A stretch of DNA of 15,042 nucleotides from Sphingomonas sp. UBA4766. Lineage in GTDB: Bacteria; Pseudomonadota; Alphaproteobacteria; Sphingomonadales; Sphingomonadaceae. The DNA lies in assembly GCA_002403415.1 (NCBI GenBank), contig DHHS01000007.1:1-15042 (forward strand), given 5' to 3'. The translations under genes were made by a program, and so were the position numbers. The stretch's first letter is position 1. Every line of letters begins with the position of its first letter. Of this stretch, positions 1-6,582 are shown one piece after another. Below the pieces are notes generated by a model. That model ran no database searches and was not told the origin of the DNA. It worked only from the letters and a program-made list of their open reading frames with translations.

Positions 1-1
1 G

Positions 2-715
2 GGGCCGGAAATCGACATCGCGTTGGATCCGCTGGAGGGGACGACGATCACGGCCAAGGCCGGGCCAAATGCGCTGGCTGTGCTCGCGATTGCGGAGAAG
101 GGGTGTCTGCTCAACGCGCCCGATGTCTATATGGACAAGATCGCGGTCGGGCCGGGGCTGCCCAAGGATTTGATCGACCTCGACCAGAGTGTGACCGACA
201 ATATCAAGGCGCTCGCCAAGGCCAAGGGTGTAAAGGCGAAGGACATCAACGCCTGCGTGCTCGACCGGCCACGGCATGAAAAGCTGATTGCTGAGCTGCG
301 CAAGCTTGGCTGCGGCATCATGCTGATCCCCGATGGCGATGTCGCGGGCGTGATCGCGACGACCAATCCCGAAACCAATATCGACATTTATTTGGGTCAG
401 GGTGGCGCGCCCGAAGGCGTGCTGGCGGCCGCCGCTTTGCGCTGCGTCGGCGGGCAGTTCAAGGGGCGGCTGGTGTTCCGCAACGATGACGAACGCGCGC
501 GCGCCGCGAAATGGGGCGTTACCGATCTCGACAAGCAATATGATCTGAAGGAATTGGCGCGCGGCGACTGCATCTTTGCGGCCACCGGGGTGACCGACGG
601 ATCGCTGCTCGGCGGGGTAAAGCGCGTCGGCGGGCGGTTGATCACGCATAGCGTCGTGATGCGCGCGTCGAGCGGCACGGTGCGCTGGGTAAAGGGCGAA
701 CGCCGGATCGACTGA
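2..715 (+). CDS. glpX: Class II fructose-1,6-bisphosphatase GlpX (5' end cut off by the window)
   Basis: Hydrolyses fructose-1,6-bisphosphate to fructose-6-phosphate and phosphate, the gluconeogenic step, in the cytoplasm; the family is usually Mn2+-dependent. The reading frame is open from base 2, before any plausible start, so about 80-90 N-terminal residues lie outside the window; 237 residues are present. Seen in the sequence: the metal-binding stretch ALDPLEGTT near the left edge (corresponding to Asp85/Glu88 of the E. coli enzyme), the conserved AGPNALAVLAI and DVYMDKIAVGPG stretches, and GGAPEGVLAAAALRC, which carries the further metal-ligand Glu. The protein ends in WVKGERRID and TGA at 713-715. 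The last codons lie inside a direct repeat found again at 2072-2111. Family assignment is secure; the upstream context is not visible. Confidence 0.95.
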   Translation, partial: GPEIDIALDPLEGTTITAKAGPNALAVLAIAEKGCLLNAPDVYMDKIAVGPGLPKDLIDLDQSVTDNIKALAKAKGVKAKDINACVLDRPRHEKLIAELRKLGCGIMLIPDGDVAGVIATTNPETNIDIYLGQGGAPEGVLAAAALRCVGGQFKGRLVFRNDDERARAAKWGVTDLDKQYDLKELARGDCIFAATGVTDGSLLGGVKRVGGRLITHSVVMRASSGTVRWVKGERRID

Positions 716-725
716 GGGCGGTTGC
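686..725. repeat. Direct repeat copy 1, overlapping the 3' end of glpX
   Basis: This 40-bp segment is repeated in the same orientation at 2072-2111 with five differences (at 689, 712, 717, 718 and 721). Its core at 690-711 is identical over 22 bp to 2076-2097. It covers the last nine codons of glpX and its stop codon, plus ten bases beyond. Within the core is a short dyad, GGCG-AA-CGCC. It marks one edge of the padR/membrane-protein cassette. Confidence 0.85.
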
Positions 726-749
726 TGTTTGACACGGTCCAACAGCCGC
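718..749. terminator. Possible bidirectional terminator hairpin between glpX and the convergent cassette
   Basis: GCGG (718-721) pairs with CCGC (746-749), and CTGTTTGAC (725-733) pairs with GTCCAACAG (737-745) with one mismatch. There is a 3-nt bulge and a 3-nt loop. It lies just after the glpX stop and downstream of the last cassette gene, where a shared terminator would be expected. No clear T-tract follows on either strand, so the call rests on position and folding only. Confidence 0.35.
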
Positions 750-787
750 GCCGAAGCGATCCGTTGCCGCCGCAAGGACTTTGGTGC

Positions 788-1138
788 CTAAGACGTCGCG
801 GCTTTTGACCCCTGCGGAGCAACTGCACACACGGCCAGGCTGAGGAACAGTACCCCGCCGACAAGCACCTGAGGCGCTGGCAGGACGAGCCACGCCGATG
901 CGAAAACGGTCGCCATGGTCAAGTTGATCGTCGCGACCATGATCCGGCGCGGTCGGTCCGCGAATGGTCGGCCAACGATATTGGCGACAGCCGCCATGAC
1001 AATCGCCAGACCAGCGCCAAGGAACCAGAGCGCCTCAACCGTCCAAGCGGCATAGGCGAGCGGGGTCAGTGCGATGTGGAGGGTGCCCAGCAGCGCAGCG
1101 GTAATCGCCAACGCCACCGCGAGTTTTTGCGCGCGCAT
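788..1138 (-). CDS. Small four-helix membrane protein of unknown function, third gene of the padR cassette
   Basis: I do not recognise a named family. The 116-residue protein is almost entirely hydrophobic, with four likely membrane helices at about residues 5-25, 33-54, 67-87 and 90-107. A basic loop (ADRPRR, around 60-65) lies between helices 2 and 3, and the tail is short. I chose the ATG at 1138-1136 because it overlaps the stop of the preceding gene as TGATG, a typical arrangement for coupled translation; a GTG one codon earlier (1141-1139) is also possible. It is the last gene of a padR-led operon, so its expression is probably under PadR control. It ends 72 bp from the glpX stop, facing it. 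It could be a stress- or ligand-responsive inner-membrane protein, but the sequence shows no catalytic or binding motif. Confidence 0.6.
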   Translation of the reverse strand: MRAQKLAVALAITAALLGTLHIALTPLAYAAWTVEALWFLGAGLAIVMAAVANIVGRPFADRPRRIMVATINLTMATVFASAWLVLPAPQVLVGGVLFLSLAVCAVAPQGSKAATS

Positions 1139-1704
1139 CACCCTTGCGCCCGCTGCACGCTAACCAGGCGCGCTGCCGCGCCGGCGATCATCAGCGCAAC
1201 GCCCAGAATCGAGACATCCTCGACGATCAAGGCAAGATAGAGGTTCGACACGGGCGTTGGCGTGTTGCCGAATCGAATGATCACCGCCGCCACCGCCAGC
1301 ACAACGGCCAGCGGCACTGCCAAGCCGATCGTGGCGCGGTATCCAAACCGGGCCGTGGCGAAGGCCCCAACCACGAATAGCAACGCGATTCCATAGCCAA
1401 ATACCTCCGGCACGAGCGCGTCCATGGCGGACATGCGCCCGGCGAAGCGGATGTTCATCGCAGCCCAGATCATCGCTCCCCCGATCAGAAGGTTGCGCGC
1501 CAGGGCGTGTAGGAATTGCGGTGCGGCCAGCCGTTCCCTGATCGCTGCGAAGAGACAACCGACGGCGAATTGCCACCGCTTGTCGTCGGGGACGTGATCA
1601 AATTCGGCGACCATGGCGTCGAACCACGCTCGTCGGTCGGGCGGTGCAATTTTCCGGGCAAGCGCCGCAACGGCCTTTGCTCCTGATTCTGGCTTCTGGA
1701 TCAA
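1138..1704 (-). CDS. Membrane protein with a cytoplasmic N-terminal domain, encoded directly after padR
   Basis: No firm family name. Residues 1-65 form a soluble, charged segment containing DRRAWFDAMVAEFDHVPD and WQFAVGCLFAAIRERL, a pattern I associate with membrane proteins encoded beside PadR regulators. Four likely membrane helices follow at about 68-84, 99-118, 124-143 and 158-180. The start is taken as TTG at 1704-1702. It overlaps the padR stop (TTGA), and a good purine-rich ribosome site (AGGAAAGGGA, minus strand of 1713-1722) lies 8 nt upstream. An internal ATG at residue 31 would cut the conserved N-terminal segment. The C-terminal codons overlap the start of the next gene. By analogy with PadR-linked membrane-protein pairs, the N-terminal domain may interact with a partner or with the regulator; this is inference. 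Confidence 0.68.
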   Translation of the reverse strand: MIQKPESGAKAVAALARKIAPPDRRAWFDAMVAEFDHVPDDKRWQFAVGCLFAAIRERLAAPQFLHALARNLLIGGAMIWAAMNIRFAGRMSAMDALVPEVFGYGIALLFVVGAFATARFGYRATIGLAVPLAVVLAVAAVIIRFGNTPTPVSNLYLALIVEDVSILGVALMIAGAAARLVSVQRAQG

Positions 1705-2009
1705 CTTGCGAATCCCTTTCCTATGGTGATGCTGGGGACTTCGTTGGTCGCAACGGCACAGGCGAGTGCCAACCCCGACGGGGTCAGGCGATAGGCATGG
1801 CGTGGCGGTCGCCCTTCATGCGGTGAAGCGATCCACCGGGCTTCGAGTTTGCCCTGATCGCACAGCCGGATCAGCATGGGATAAAGCGTTCCCGACGCGA
1901 TACCCGTGCGCTCCATCAACTCATAGCCGTAACGCCAATCCTGCGGTCGCTCGAGGAGCGCCAGCAAGGCGATTCGGGTCTGTCTGGAGATATTTGGTCG
2001 TCTCGGCAT
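1701..2009 (-). CDS. PadR-family winged-helix transcriptional regulator
   Basis: A 102-residue protein that is essentially one winged helix-turn-helix domain. The PadR signature is plain: LLALLERPQDWRYGYELMER, the recognition region GIASGTLYPMLIRLCDQGKL, and the wing EGRPPRHAYRLTPSG. The long C-terminal dimerisation region of the larger PadR subgroup is missing, so it fits the short subgroup, which usually represses its own operon in response to a ligand or to stress. ATG at 2009-2007 is the first in-frame start. The gene leads the cassette: its stop overlaps the TTG start of the 188-aa membrane protein, which implies co-transcription and coupled translation. An AT-rich 14-bp palindrome lies just upstream (2018-2031) and is a good candidate operator. 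The inducer is not evident. Confidence 0.92.
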   Translation of the reverse strand: MPRRPNISRQTRIALLALLERPQDWRYGYELMERTGIASGTLYPMLIRLCDQGKLEARWIASPHEGRPPRHAYRLTPSGLALACAVATNEVPSITIGKGFAS

Positions 2010-2015
2010 CGCACT

Positions 2016-2044
2016 AATCTATATATGTAGAGTTTATTATGCAA
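2016..2044 (-). promoter_or_regulatory. Predicted padR promoter with an overlapping palindromic operator
   Basis: On the minus strand a -35-like TTGCAT (2044-2039) is followed by TATAGA (2023-2018, 15-bp spacer) or TAGATT (2021-2016, 17-bp spacer) as a -10. TCTATATATGTAGA at 2018-2031 is a 14-bp palindrome with a single mismatched pair and overlaps the -10. It ends 9 bp before the padR start. The AT-rich block stands out in otherwise GC-rich surroundings. Overlap of promoter and palindrome suggests autorepression by PadR; this is inferred and has not been shown. Confidence 0.5.
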
Positions 2045-2071
2045 GGCCTCTGCGATTGTCCGGCCTCGCTT

Positions 2072-2111
2072 TGGATAAAGGGCGAACGCCGGATCGATTG
2101 AGCCCGATTGC
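2072..2111. repeat. Direct repeat copy 2, orphan copy of the glpX end
   Basis: Same orientation as 686-725, with 35 of 40 positions identical and a 22-bp perfect core at 2076-2097. Read in the glpX frame it still spells W-I-K-G-E-R-R-I-D-stop, with one conservative change and a synonymous Asp codon. The bases before 2072 do not continue the glpX similarity. It lies between the padR promoter and the hydrolase gene and belongs to no gene. Confidence 0.85.
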
Positions 2112-2124
2112 GCGGGGAGGAGCG

Positions 2125-2144
2125 GGGCGATAGCGTATCGGCCC
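2125..2144 (+). other. Small dyad in the hydrolase leader
   Basis: CGATA (2128-2132), GCG loop, TATCG (2136-2140), flanked by GGG (2125-2127) and CCC (2142-2144) with one bulged G at 2141. It would form a short hairpin in a leader transcript, or serve as a small operator, about 40 bp before the chosen start at 2183. No promoter elements could be assigned with confidence around it. Confidence 0.25.
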
Positions 2145-2182
2145 TGAACTCTCGCCCGTCGCCCCCGCTGGAGCCTTTACCG

Positions 2183-4033
2183 ATGCGTTCCGCCCTGACC
2201 ACCGTTCTGCTCACAACTGTCTTGGTGCTCGCCGCCCCCGCTGCAACAGCGCGGCCGCAAGTCGCGCCCGCCTCCGCCCCCGCGCCCGCGCCCTTCACTT
2301 TTGAGCGCGTCATGGTGCCGATGCGCGACGGGGCGAAGATGGAGACGGTCATCATCCGCCCCAGCGGCGCGAAGGGTCCGCTGCCGATCCTCCTCCAGCG
2401 CACCCCCTACGGCGTGCCCGATGCTGCGCCGCCGCGCGTGCCCGCGTCGTGGAAAACGCTGGTCGATGACGGCTACATCTTTGTGTTTCAGTCGATGCGT
2501 GGCCGCTTCGGCTCGGACGGGGTGTTCACGCTGTCGACCGCGCTCAATCCTAAGGGCACGGATGAAGCGACCGACGCCTATGACGCGACTGCCTGGCTCG
2601 TCAAAAATGTAAAGGGCAATAATGGCCGCGTCGGCATGTGGGGGGTCAGCTATCCGGGCTTTGCTGCTGCGATTGCGCTGGCGCGCCCGCACCCTGCGCT
2701 AAAGGCCGTCAGCCCGCAGGCGGCGTGGATTGACTATTGGCAGAATGACGATCTTCACCGCCATGGCGCGCTGCGGCTGAGCTATCTGGCCGATTGGGTG
2801 TCTTCGCTCCAACTGACCAAGGATAATGGCACCGGCTTCGACTATGGCACGGTCGATACCTATGATTATTTCCTGAAATTGGGGAGTGCCGCCAACCTCG
2901 ACCGGATTTGGCAGGGGCGGGTGCCGATGGCGACCGCGCTGTTCGATCACCCCAATTACGACAGCTTCTACACCAGCCAACGCTGGTCGGACGCGCTGGG
3001 CAAGACGGTGGTGCCGACACTGAATGTGGCGGGCTTTTGGGATCAGGAAGACCCATGGGGATCTTGGCAAATCTATGCCAAGCAACAGGAAAATGACCCC
3101 GATGGGTTGAGCCTGATGGTTGCCGGTCCCTGGGCACACGGCACTTGGGGCGGGGTGAGCCCCGATGTCGGGCGGATTCGGGTAGAGGTAAACCACCCGC
3201 AGCAGTTCCGCGACGAGATTCAGGCGCCCTTCTTCCGCTATTGGCTGCACGGGCGCGGCGATCGCCCCAATTTCCGCGCACGCATGTTCCAATCGGGGTC
3301 ATGGGTTTGGAAAAGCTACGAAAGCTGGCCGCCCAAGGCCGCACAGCCGCGTGCTCTGTATCTCCACGCGGACGGGTCGCTCGATTTCACCGCGCCTGCG
3401 AGCGGGGAGATGTGCCGCAGTTACGTCTCCGACCCGGCCAATCCGGTGCCGTTTCGCCCGCGTCCGATTTCGCCGACCTATCCCAGCCCCGAATGGCGGT
3501 GGTGGGAGGCGGAGGATCAGCGCTTTGTCGATCACCGACCCGACGTGCTCAGCTATTTCTCGGCCCCGCTGACCGAGGATCTGACCGTGACGGGGCAGAT
3601 CGCCGCTGAACTCATGGCATCGACCAGCGGCACCGACAGCGATTTCGTGGTCAAGCTGATCGACGTGCTCCCCGATGATTATGAGAAGTTCAGTCCGGTG
3701 GCGTCGCTCGGCGCCTATCTGCGGCAGTTGAACGGTTATCAATGGCCGATCGCGATGGAGGTGCGTCGCGGGCGCTTCCTGAAAAGTGCTACGGTGCCGC
3801 AGGCGCTGGTGCCCGGGAAAGTGATGGCGTGGGACATTCCTTTGCGCGATCATGACCATGTCTTTAAGAAAGGCCACCGGATCATGGTGCAGGTGCAATC
3901 AAGCTGGTTCCCGGTGATCGACCGCAACCCCCAGACGTTTGTGCCCAACATCGCGCGCGCCAAGCCCGGGGATTATGTGAAGGCCGAGCAGAAGGTATGC
4001 GCGGGATCGCGGGTGGTGTTGCCGGTGATGTGA
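2183..4033 (+). CDS. Secreted CocE/NonD-family alpha/beta hydrolase (X-Pro dipeptidyl-peptidase-like)
   Basis: A serine hydrolase that cleaves an ester or amide bond; family members include cocaine esterase, glutaryl-7-ACA acylase and X-Pro dipeptidyl peptidases. Of 616 residues, 1-24 look like a Sec signal peptide (hydrophobic LTTVLLTTVLVLAA then ATA), so it is probably periplasmic or exported. Seen: the conserved SMRGRFGSDG (104-113), the nucleophile elbow GVSYPG (Ser156), GFWDQED (probable acid Asp287) and AGPWAHG (His319). The C-terminal ~240 residues match the jelly-roll domain of the family. ATG at 2183 is chosen because it places the signal peptide at the N-terminus and GGAG lies 9-10 nt upstream; an in-frame TTG at 2108 would add a 25-residue non-signal leader. 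It is convergent with the ABC permease gene 8 bp away. Substrate unknown. Confidence 0.9.
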   Translation: MRSALTTVLLTTVLVLAAPAATARPQVAPASAPAPAPFTFERVMVPMRDGAKMETVIIRPSGAKGPLPILLQRTPYGVPDAAPPRVPASWKTLVDDGYIFVFQSMRGRFGSDGVFTLSTALNPKGTDEATDAYDATAWLVKNVKGNNGRVGMWGVSYPGFAAAIALARPHPALKAVSPQAAWIDYWQNDDLHRHGALRLSYLADWVSSLQLTKDNGTGFDYGTVDTYDYFLKLGSAANLDRIWQGRVPMATALFDHPNYDSFYTSQRWSDALGKTVVPTLNVAGFWDQEDPWGSWQIYAKQQENDPDGLSLMVAGPWAHGTWGGVSPDVGRIRVEVNHPQQFRDEIQAPFFRYWLHGRGDRPNFRARMFQSGSWVWKSYESWPPKAAQPRALYLHADGSLDFTAPASGEMCRSYVSDPANPVPFRPRPISPTYPSPEWRWWEAEDQRFVDHRPDVLSYFSAPLTEDLTVTGQIAAELMASTSGTDSDFVVKLIDVLPDDYEKFSPVASLGAYLRQLNGYQWPIAMEVRRGRFLKSATVPQALVPGKVMAWDIPLRDHDHVFKKGHRIMVQVQSSWFPVIDRNPQTFVPNIARAKPGDYVKAEQKVCAGSRVVLPVM

Positions 4034-4041
4034 TCCGCAGC

Positions 4042-4812
4042 TCAGCTCTTCAGCCGCCACCCCGTCCGGAAAATCCACGTGACTGTCCCCAAGCACAGCA
4101 GTAGGAACAGGCCCGTCACGCCCAGGCTCCAGCCGATGCTCACATCGCCGCGCCCGAAAAACGTCCAGCGAAACCCGCTGATAAGGTAAACGATCGGGTT
4201 GAGCAGCGCGACTTGCTGCCACGCGGGCGGCAGCATTGAGATCGAATAGAATGTCCCCCCCAGAAACGTCAGCGGGGTGATGACGAGCAGCGGAATGACC
4301 TGCAGTTGCTCAAAGCTATTCGCCCAAATGCCCAGCACAAAGCCGAACAGGCAGAAAGTGATCGCCGTCAGCGCCATGAAGGCGACCATGTAAACCGGGT
4401 GCGCGATGGGGAGCGCGACAAACAGATGTGCGGTCGCGAAAATGACGAGGCCCAGGATCATCGACTTGGTGGCCGCTGCGCCGACATAGGCGAGCACGGT
4501 TTCGAACGGCGACAGCGGTGCCGACAGCAATTCGTAAATCGTCCCCGACCATTTGGGCAGGTAAATGCCAAAGCTTGCATTGCCGATCCCCTCGGTCAGC
4601 ATCGACAGCAGCATCAGGCCCGGCACAATGAACGCGCCATAAGCGACGCCGTCGACGGTGTTGATCCGCCCGCCAATGGCTGATCCAAACACCACGAAGT
4701 AAAGCGATGTCGTGATGACGGGGGTGGCCAGGCTGGTCAGGATCGTTCGGCGAAACCGCGCCAGTTCAAAGCGATAGATCGCGGCAACCCCCGCCCAGTT
4801 GAACCCGTTCAT
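4042..4812 (-). CDS. ABC-2 type transporter permease subunit
   Basis: Inner-membrane half of a two-component ABC exporter, 256 residues. Six likely membrane helices are visible. The conserved ABC-2 region runs from YGAFIVPGLMLLSMLTEG through GIYLPKWSGTIYELLSAPLSP, the amphipathic loop typical of NodJ/YadH-type permeases, and a late LNPIVYLISGFRW block. The ATG at 4812 overlaps the stop of the ATPase gene as ATGA, so the two are translated together. The pair most resembles the YadG/YadH group, whose substrates are poorly defined, so I give no symbol. The stop faces the hydrolase stop across 8 bp, leaving little room for a terminator. Confidence 0.93.
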   Translation of the reverse strand: MNGFNWAGVAAIYRFELARFRRTILTSLATPVITTSLYFVVFGSAIGGRINTVDGVAYGAFIVPGLMLLSMLTEGIGNASFGIYLPKWSGTIYELLSAPLSPFETVLAYVGAAATKSMILGLVIFATAHLFVALPIAHPVYMVAFMALTAITFCLFGFVLGIWANSFEQLQVIPLLVITPLTFLGGTFYSISMLPPAWQQVALLNPIVYLISGFRWTFFGRGDVSIGWSLGVTGLFLLLCLGTVTWIFRTGWRLKS

Positions 4813-5777
4813 GCCGATGCTCCCATCGCGTCCGTGGTCGCGAGTGCCGCCTGCCCCTCGCCATGGAGCAGGCCGACAAAAATATCCTCCAGCGAACTTT
4901 GCTGCGTGTTCAGGTCTTTATAGCCAAGCCCTGCGTCGCCGATTGCGCGCAACAGGCCCGCTATGCCGGTGCGCTCAGCGCTCGCGTCGAAAACATATTC
5001 AAGCTCATGGCCGTCGTTCTTGAGGCTTGGCGCCCATTCGGCAAGTGCGGGCGGCACCGCCGCCAGTGGCTCGGTGAGCGTCACGGTCAGCGTGCGCTTG
5101 CCCAGTTTCTGCATCAGCGTCGCCTTGTCCTCGACCAGGATCAGCTTGCCCTTCAGGATCACGCCGACGCGGTCGGCCATTTCCTCGGCCTCCTCGATAT
5201 AATGCGTGGTCAGGATGATCGTCGTGCCGCCATCGCGCAGCCGGCGGACCAGCGCCCACATGTCGCGGCGCAGCTCGACATCGACGCCCGCAGTCGGTTC
5301 GTCCAGGAACAGGATGTCGGGCTCGTGCGCCAATGCCTTGGCGATGAGCACGCGGCGCTTCATGCCGCCCGACAGCGCCATGATCTTGGACGAGCGTTTG
5401 TCCCACAGCGATAGGTCGCGCAAAATCCTTTCGATATGTGCGGGGTCGGGTTTGCGGCCAAACAGCCCGCGGCTGAACCGCACGGTGTCGATCACCGTCT
5501 CGAACGCATCGGTCGACAGTTCCTGCGGCACCAGCCCGATCCGGTAACGCGCATGCCGATAATCGTGATTGATGTCATAACCTGCCACGCGCACGCTGCC
5601 GCCCGATGCCTTCACGATGCCGCAGATGATCGAAATCAGCGTGGTCTTGCCCGCGCCATTGGGACCAAGCAGCGCGAAAATCTCACCCTTGCCGATCGTC
5701 AGAGTGACTCGGTCGAGCGCGGTCAGGCCCGAAGCATAGGTTTTGGTCAGGCCGCTGACCGCCAAAATCGGTTCCAC
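4809..5777 (-). CDS. ABC transporter ATP-binding protein partnering the ABC-2 permease
   Basis: Cytoplasmic ATPase that powers the permease encoded immediately downstream. With the start used here it has 322 residues. Walker A GPNGAGKTT is at 38-46, the Q-loop Gln at 85, signature LSGGMKRR at 135-142, Walker B ILFLDEPTAGVD from 155, and the H-loop His at 192 in TTHYIEEAEEMADR. An extra ~100-residue C-terminal part ends in SLEDIFVGLL, as in drug/lipid-exporter ATPases of this class. Start choice: the frame is open to 5930, but conserved sequence begins at EPILAVSGLTKTY. I use GTG 5777-5775, with GGGGG 7 nt upstream; the adjacent GTG at 5780 is equally possible. The ATG at 5813 lies inside a hairpin and adds an unconserved basic leader. 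Confidence 0.92.
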   Translation of the reverse strand: MEPILAVSGLTKTYASGLTALDRVTLTIGKGEIFALLGPNGAGKTTLISIICGIVKASGGSVRVAGYDINHDYRHARYRIGLVPQELSTDAFETVIDTVRFSRGLFGRKPDPAHIERILRDLSLWDKRSSKIMALSGGMKRRVLIAKALAHEPDILFLDEPTAGVDVELRRDMWALVRRLRDGGTTIILTTHYIEEAEEMADRVGVILKGKLILVEDKATLMQKLGKRTLTVTLTEPLAAVPPALAEWAPSLKNDGHELEYVFDASAERTGIAGLLRAIGDAGLGYKDLNTQQSSLEDIFVGLLHGEGQAALATTDAMGASA

Positions 5778-5805
5778 CACATGACCCCCAAGCCGAAGAC
5801 GAGCA

Positions 5806-5844
5806 GCGCACATAGGGCGCGCGGGCCGGGGCCGCAATGTGCGC
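5806..5844 (-). terminator. Hairpin between the dsbA-like gene and the ABC operon, probable terminator
   Basis: GCGCACAT (5806-5813) is a perfect 8-bp inverted repeat of ATGTGCGC (5837-5844). The 23-nt interior is itself GC-rich and can extend the fold through GCGG (5821-5824) and CCGC (5832-5835). It begins 7 nt after the stop of the dsbA-like gene on the minus strand and lies before the ABC ATPase start, where a transcript end would be expected. The bases after the stem (TGCTCGTCTTC on the minus strand) are only mildly T-rich, so intrinsic termination is plausible but not certain. Confidence 0.5.
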
Positions 5845-5850
5845 GGGGGG

Positions 5851-6582
5851 TTATCCGCCTGCCCGCGCCTCCGCCACCAGCCGCTGCAACTCCTCCAGTG
5901 GCAGGGCGGAGGAGACGACCTGATCGCCAATCACCCACGAGGGCGAGCCGCTCAGCCCCAATTTTTTCGCGGTTCCCAGATTGCGCTCCAACTCGGCATC
6001 GATGCGCGGGGTGTCAACCGCGGCCCGCACCTTCGCGAGGTCGAGCCCGGCGCGCGCCACCGCTTGCTGGATCGTCGCGTCGGTGACGGGACCGGCGGCA
6101 TAGAGCGCCTCGTGAAACTGGCGGAAGCGCCCCATTTCGGCCGCGACCAAGCTATAGCGCGCAGCGGTCGCACTTTCGTCGGACAGGATCGGCCAGTCGC
6201 GGTAAATGATCCGCACTTTCGCGTCGCTCGCTACCAACTGGTCGATGACGGGAAGGCTGGCGCGGCAATAGCCGCAGTTGTAATCGAAATATTCGACCAC
6301 CACGACATCGCCTGCCGGATTACCGCTCCACGCGTTGCCATAGGGTTCGGTAATCGCGCGGCGGTCAGCGGCAATCGCTTTGCCCGATTCGCGGCGACGC
6401 AGCGCGGTGGAGGCTTCGACCAGCACTTCGGGATGGCGGATCAGGTAATCGCGTACCACCCCCTCGATCCGGGTCCGCTCCGGCCCGGCGGCAATCGGGC
6501 GATACAGCCCGCCAAGATAGGTCGCGCCCGCACCCAGCCCGGCGGCCACCAGCGCGACTGCGACCAGCAGCCAACGGCTCAC
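5851..6582 (-). CDS. DsbA-family thiol oxidoreductase, membrane-anchored or exported
   Basis: A thioredoxin-fold protein of 243 residues likely to make or rearrange disulfides in the periplasm. Residues 1-27 are an uncleaved-looking hydrophobic anchor or signal. Residues ~35-80 form a helical segment like the N-terminal domain found before DsbA in ScsC/BdbD-type proteins (VVRDYLIRHPEVLVEA). The DsbA domain starts near 90 with VVVVEYFDYNCGYCRASLP (active-site Cys103 and Cys106). The cis-proline loop is SGSPSWVIG (Pro214), with Ser rather than the more common Thr before it. The GTG start at 6582 overlaps the protease stop as GTGA, and GGGGA precedes it by 5 nt, so it is co-translated with the M48 protease. 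No dsbB-like gene is in the window; oxidase or isomerase cannot be decided from sequence. Confidence 0.9.
   Translation of the reverse strand: MSRWLLVAVALVAAGLGAGATYLGGLYRPIAAGPERTRIEGVVRDYLIRHPEVLVEASTALRRRESGKAIAADRRAITEPYGNAWSGNPAGDVVVVEYFDYNCGYCRASLPVIDQLVASDAKVRIIYRDWPILSDESATAARYSLVAAEMGRFRQFHEALYAAGPVTDATIQQAVARAGLDLAKVRAAVDTPRIDAELERNLGTAKKLGLSGSPSWVIGDQVVSSALPLEELQRLVAEARAGG

Larger units (their letters stand above)
686..2111. other. Repeat-bracketed segment carrying the padR cassette (possible insertion)
   Basis: The segment starts with the glpX end and finishes with a second, orphan copy of the same ~31-40 bp, with the copies 1386 bp apart. All three minus-strand cassette genes lie between the copies. 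The pattern is what is left when a segment enters at a gene end and the site is duplicated or restored. There is no integrase, transposase or terminal inverted repeat inside, so if it is mobile it was moved by other functions or has lost its own. A dispersed genomic repeat that happens to lie on both sides is the main alternative. Confidence 0.4.

Noticed and set aside
686..2111. Insertion sequence or transposon
   Set aside because: No transposase, no terminal inverted repeats, and the flanking direct repeats are much longer than usual target-site duplications; kept only as a possible insertion of unknown mechanism.
2108..2182. Upstream TTG start for the CocE-type hydrolase
   Set aside because: It would put 25 polar residues before an obvious signal peptide. 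The ATG at 2183 has a ribosome site and begins directly with the signal sequence.
5778..5930. Upstream starts for the ABC ATPase (to 5930, or ATG at 5813)
   Set aside because: The added residues are basic and low in complexity, cross the end of the dsbA-like gene or the intergenic hairpin, and precede the conserved EPILAVSGLTKTY start.
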